Shown piece by piece: positions 12,848 to 13,931 of a stretch of DNA of 13,931 nucleotides (the stretch's first letter is position 1; every line of letters begins with the position of its first letter). The stretch lies in assembly GCA_041748615.1 (NCBI GenBank), contig JBGTCY010000056.1:1-13931 (forward strand), in the 5' to 3' direction. Position numbers and translations under genes: made by a program. Source of the DNA: JBGTCY01 sp041748615. GTDB lineage: Bacteria > Bacteroidota > Bacteroidia > Chitinophagales > CAIOSU01. The notes under the pieces were generated by a model. The model was not told the DNA's origin and did not search any database. It was given only the letters and a program-made list of their open reading frames with translations.

Positions 12848-13288
12848 CTAATTCACACTAAACCCCGGAAAAGAATCCTCCGAACCGAGCAGTTTTTCCA
12901 GCAGAATAATCCGCTTGCCGAATTCATTCCAGAGGCGGTAGAAGCCTGAGATTTCGGTGATGAGCAGGTTTTGTTCGCTGATGAATTCGTTGCAGGTGTG
13001 CAGCATTTCAGCGTTGGCGTGGTAATGATAATTAAACACGTTAGTCGCGCTTTCCATTTCATCATCAAAGGAGGCGTAGTCGGTTGCCATCCGGGAGTCA
13101 TGAAAGTAGGTGATGACCAAGTCGCGCAACTGTTGCAGGGGAGAATGTTCCTGCTCATCATCCATTTCAATTAAATGATTATAATCCTTGATTAATTTTC
13201 CCATCCGTTTGCTGAAAGGTTTCAGGCTGCCGTCAAATTCGAGAATGCGGTCGTTCAGCGTGAGGAGATTATTTTGGAATTTGTTTAA
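12848..13288 (-). pseudogene. Coiled-coil hypothetical protein, 5' end cut by IS insertion
   Basis: The frame is open from the stop at 12848 back to the edge of the IS at 13288, giving 146 residues without the true N-terminus; a Met at 13204 lies inside this frame but is probably not the start. Reading into the IS, a TGA appears within 18 bases. The sequence is helical and rich in Leu, Ile, Asn and Glu, with heptad-like spacing in LNKFQNNLLTLNDRIL just after the break and in NLLITEISGFYRLW near the C-terminus, and an acidic middle (MDDEQEH). I recognise no family. The gene may still yield a truncated product from the internal Met, but loss of function is more likely. Confidence 0.75.
13285..13288. 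repeat. TTAA at the IS junction (probable target-site copy)
   Basis: TTAA directly abuts the IS end and fits the YTAR target of the IS5 group. The second copy would lie at the other IS end, outside the window. Confidence 0.55.
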
Positions 13289-13305
13289 GGGCAGTTCTAA
13301 AAATC
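13289..13305. repeat. Terminal inverted repeat of the IS (one end)
   Basis: GGGCAGTTCTAAAAATC. The first 16 bases equal the right arm of the 7245-7332 element, and 15 of 16 match its left arm. The partner end is outside the window, so its inverted nature is inferred. Confidence 0.7.
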
Positions 13306-13454
13306 AATTTCAAAACACTTTGCCTTTGTTCATAGATGAATAATCGCTATCTGACTTCATTTTTGAGCTAAAAGCGGCTGGAACTTCCGGTTTTTTCTTT
13401 CGATTTTTATGCTTTTACTCATTTTTTCATCTCTTTTTTTGCGACCGGACACAC

Positions 13455-13931
13455 TTATCCCATCGCGTACATTTTGATCTTCAATTGAACTGCCCGGCAG
13501 ATATTGTAGGTCAGGTTCGTTATCCCGATATTCACCTTTGCTCTCGCTATGCCGATGGTGCGGATCATAGATCCCTTCATCGTGTTTTCCATAAACCCGA
13601 AAATGTGTTCTACTCTTGCACGCACTTTTGATTTTTTCCTGTTGTTTTTCTTTTGAGTTTTCGTGAGCGGATTGTTGCGGTAGCCCTTCTCATTGATTTG
13701 GTTGATCATCTTTGCTTCCTCAACCAACCCTTCAATTTCTTCTCCCGTATAGGCGCTGTCGGCATACAGCCGCTGTCCCTTGTCTTTTTCGTCCAGCAGT
13801 TGCTCTAATCCTTGCGAGTCATGAACATTGGCGGCTGTCACCGTGTAATCGTCAATGAATTTGCTGCCCGCATCTGCTTTGATATGGTTCTTGTATCCAT
13901 AGAATGTTTGGTTGTTTTTCTTCGTCCATCG
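13455..13931 (-). CDS. IS5-family transposase, C-terminal part
   Basis: The C-terminal 158 residues of a DDE transposase; the frame is open to the window edge, so the apparent GTG start at 13841 is internal. Family features in order: RWTKKNNQTFYGYKNH at the edge, DDYTVTAANVHDS, the second catalytic Asp in YADSAYTG, and the catalytic Glu in KVRARVEHIFGFMEN. The ending ARAKVNIGITNLTYNICR is typical of the IS5 group (RNase H-like DDE_Tnp_1). The first catalytic Asp would lie outside the window. The visible part has no frameshift or stop, so the element may be intact. Confidence 0.93.
   Translation of the reverse strand, partial: RWTKKNNQTFYGYKNHIKADAGSKFIDDYTVTAANVHDSQGLEQLLDEKDKGQRLYADSAYTGEEIEGLVEEAKMINQINEKGYRNNPLTKTQKKNNRKKSKVRARVEHIFGFMENTMKGSMIRTIGIARAKVNIGITNLTYNICRAVQLKIKMYAMG

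Larger units (their letters stand above)
13289..13931 (-). mobile_element. IS5-family insertion sequence, partial (3' end only)
   Basis: The element begins at 13289 with the terminal sequence GGGCAGTTCTAAAAATC and runs off the window with its transposase on the minus strand. About 149 bases between the terminal repeat and the transposase stop are non-coding and T-rich on the plus strand. Adjacent TTAA, the transposase type and a broken gene at the boundary agree with an IS5-group insertion. A relative of its end forms both ends of the foldback element at 7245-7332. Confidence 0.85.

Noticed and set aside
13455..13841. A complete 128-residue transposase starting with GTG at 13841
   Set aside because: Conserved transposase sequence continues in frame upstream to the window edge, so the GTG is internal.

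Overview
The window looks like a chromosomal segment from a member of the Bacteroidota, probably a free-living aerobe of the Chitinophagales or Sphingobacteriales type. This is judged from protein style, a GxxExxY-family gene, TAnnTTTG-like promoter elements and the lack of consistent Shine-Dalgarno sites. It carries about a dozen ordinary housekeeping or catabolic genes. Between them lies an unusually dense set of small repeats, and an insertion sequence cuts the right edge.

Layout from left to right. A secreted hypothetical protein (11-472) and a two-helix membrane mini-protein (734-940) meet the 3' end of a leftward MsbA-type ABC exporter (912-2756). From 2774 a rightward run encodes a YjbQ-family protein, a 6-pyruvoyl-tetrahydropterin-synthase-type enzyme, GTP cyclohydrolase I (folE) and malonyl-CoA:ACP transacylase (fabD). 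The fabD-hppD gap is filled by a frameshifted GxxExxY gene and its TTAA-rich repeat flanks. Then, all leftward, come hppD (6063-7199), hmgA (7337-8494), a TolB-like propeller lipoprotein (8692-9807), an alpha/beta hydrolase (9957-10724), a DUF58/vWA-like protein (10899-11744) and thioredoxin (11906-12223). From 12224 to 12847 there is no credible gene, only several interleaved repeat families. A coiled-coil gene follows, broken at a TTAA site by an IS5-family element that runs off the right edge.

How the genes fit together. HppD and HmgA are consecutive steps of tyrosine breakdown (4-hydroxyphenylpyruvate to homogentisate to maleylacetoacetate). FolE and the neighbouring pterin synthase make a tetrahydrobiopterin precursor, and the spacing of the synthase's active-site motif (C-x5-HGH) matches the animal enzyme rather than QueD. 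That suggests a pterin supply for phenylalanine hydroxylase, which would feed the same tyrosine pathway; no hydroxylase is present in the window.

Most interesting signals: (i) seven intergenic tracts of degenerate repeats with an exact 7-bp period, unrelated in sequence but alike in design; (ii) an 88-bp foldback element between hmgA and hppD whose ends match the end of the IS at the right edge, so a MITE candidate; (iii) a composite repeat cluster at 12.4-12.8 kb with a covarying palindrome; (iv) the GxxExxY unit whose repeats reach the stop codons of both neighbours; (v) paired inverted repeats at the hmgA promoter; (vi) a DUF58 gene whose conserved N-terminus has no normal start codon.
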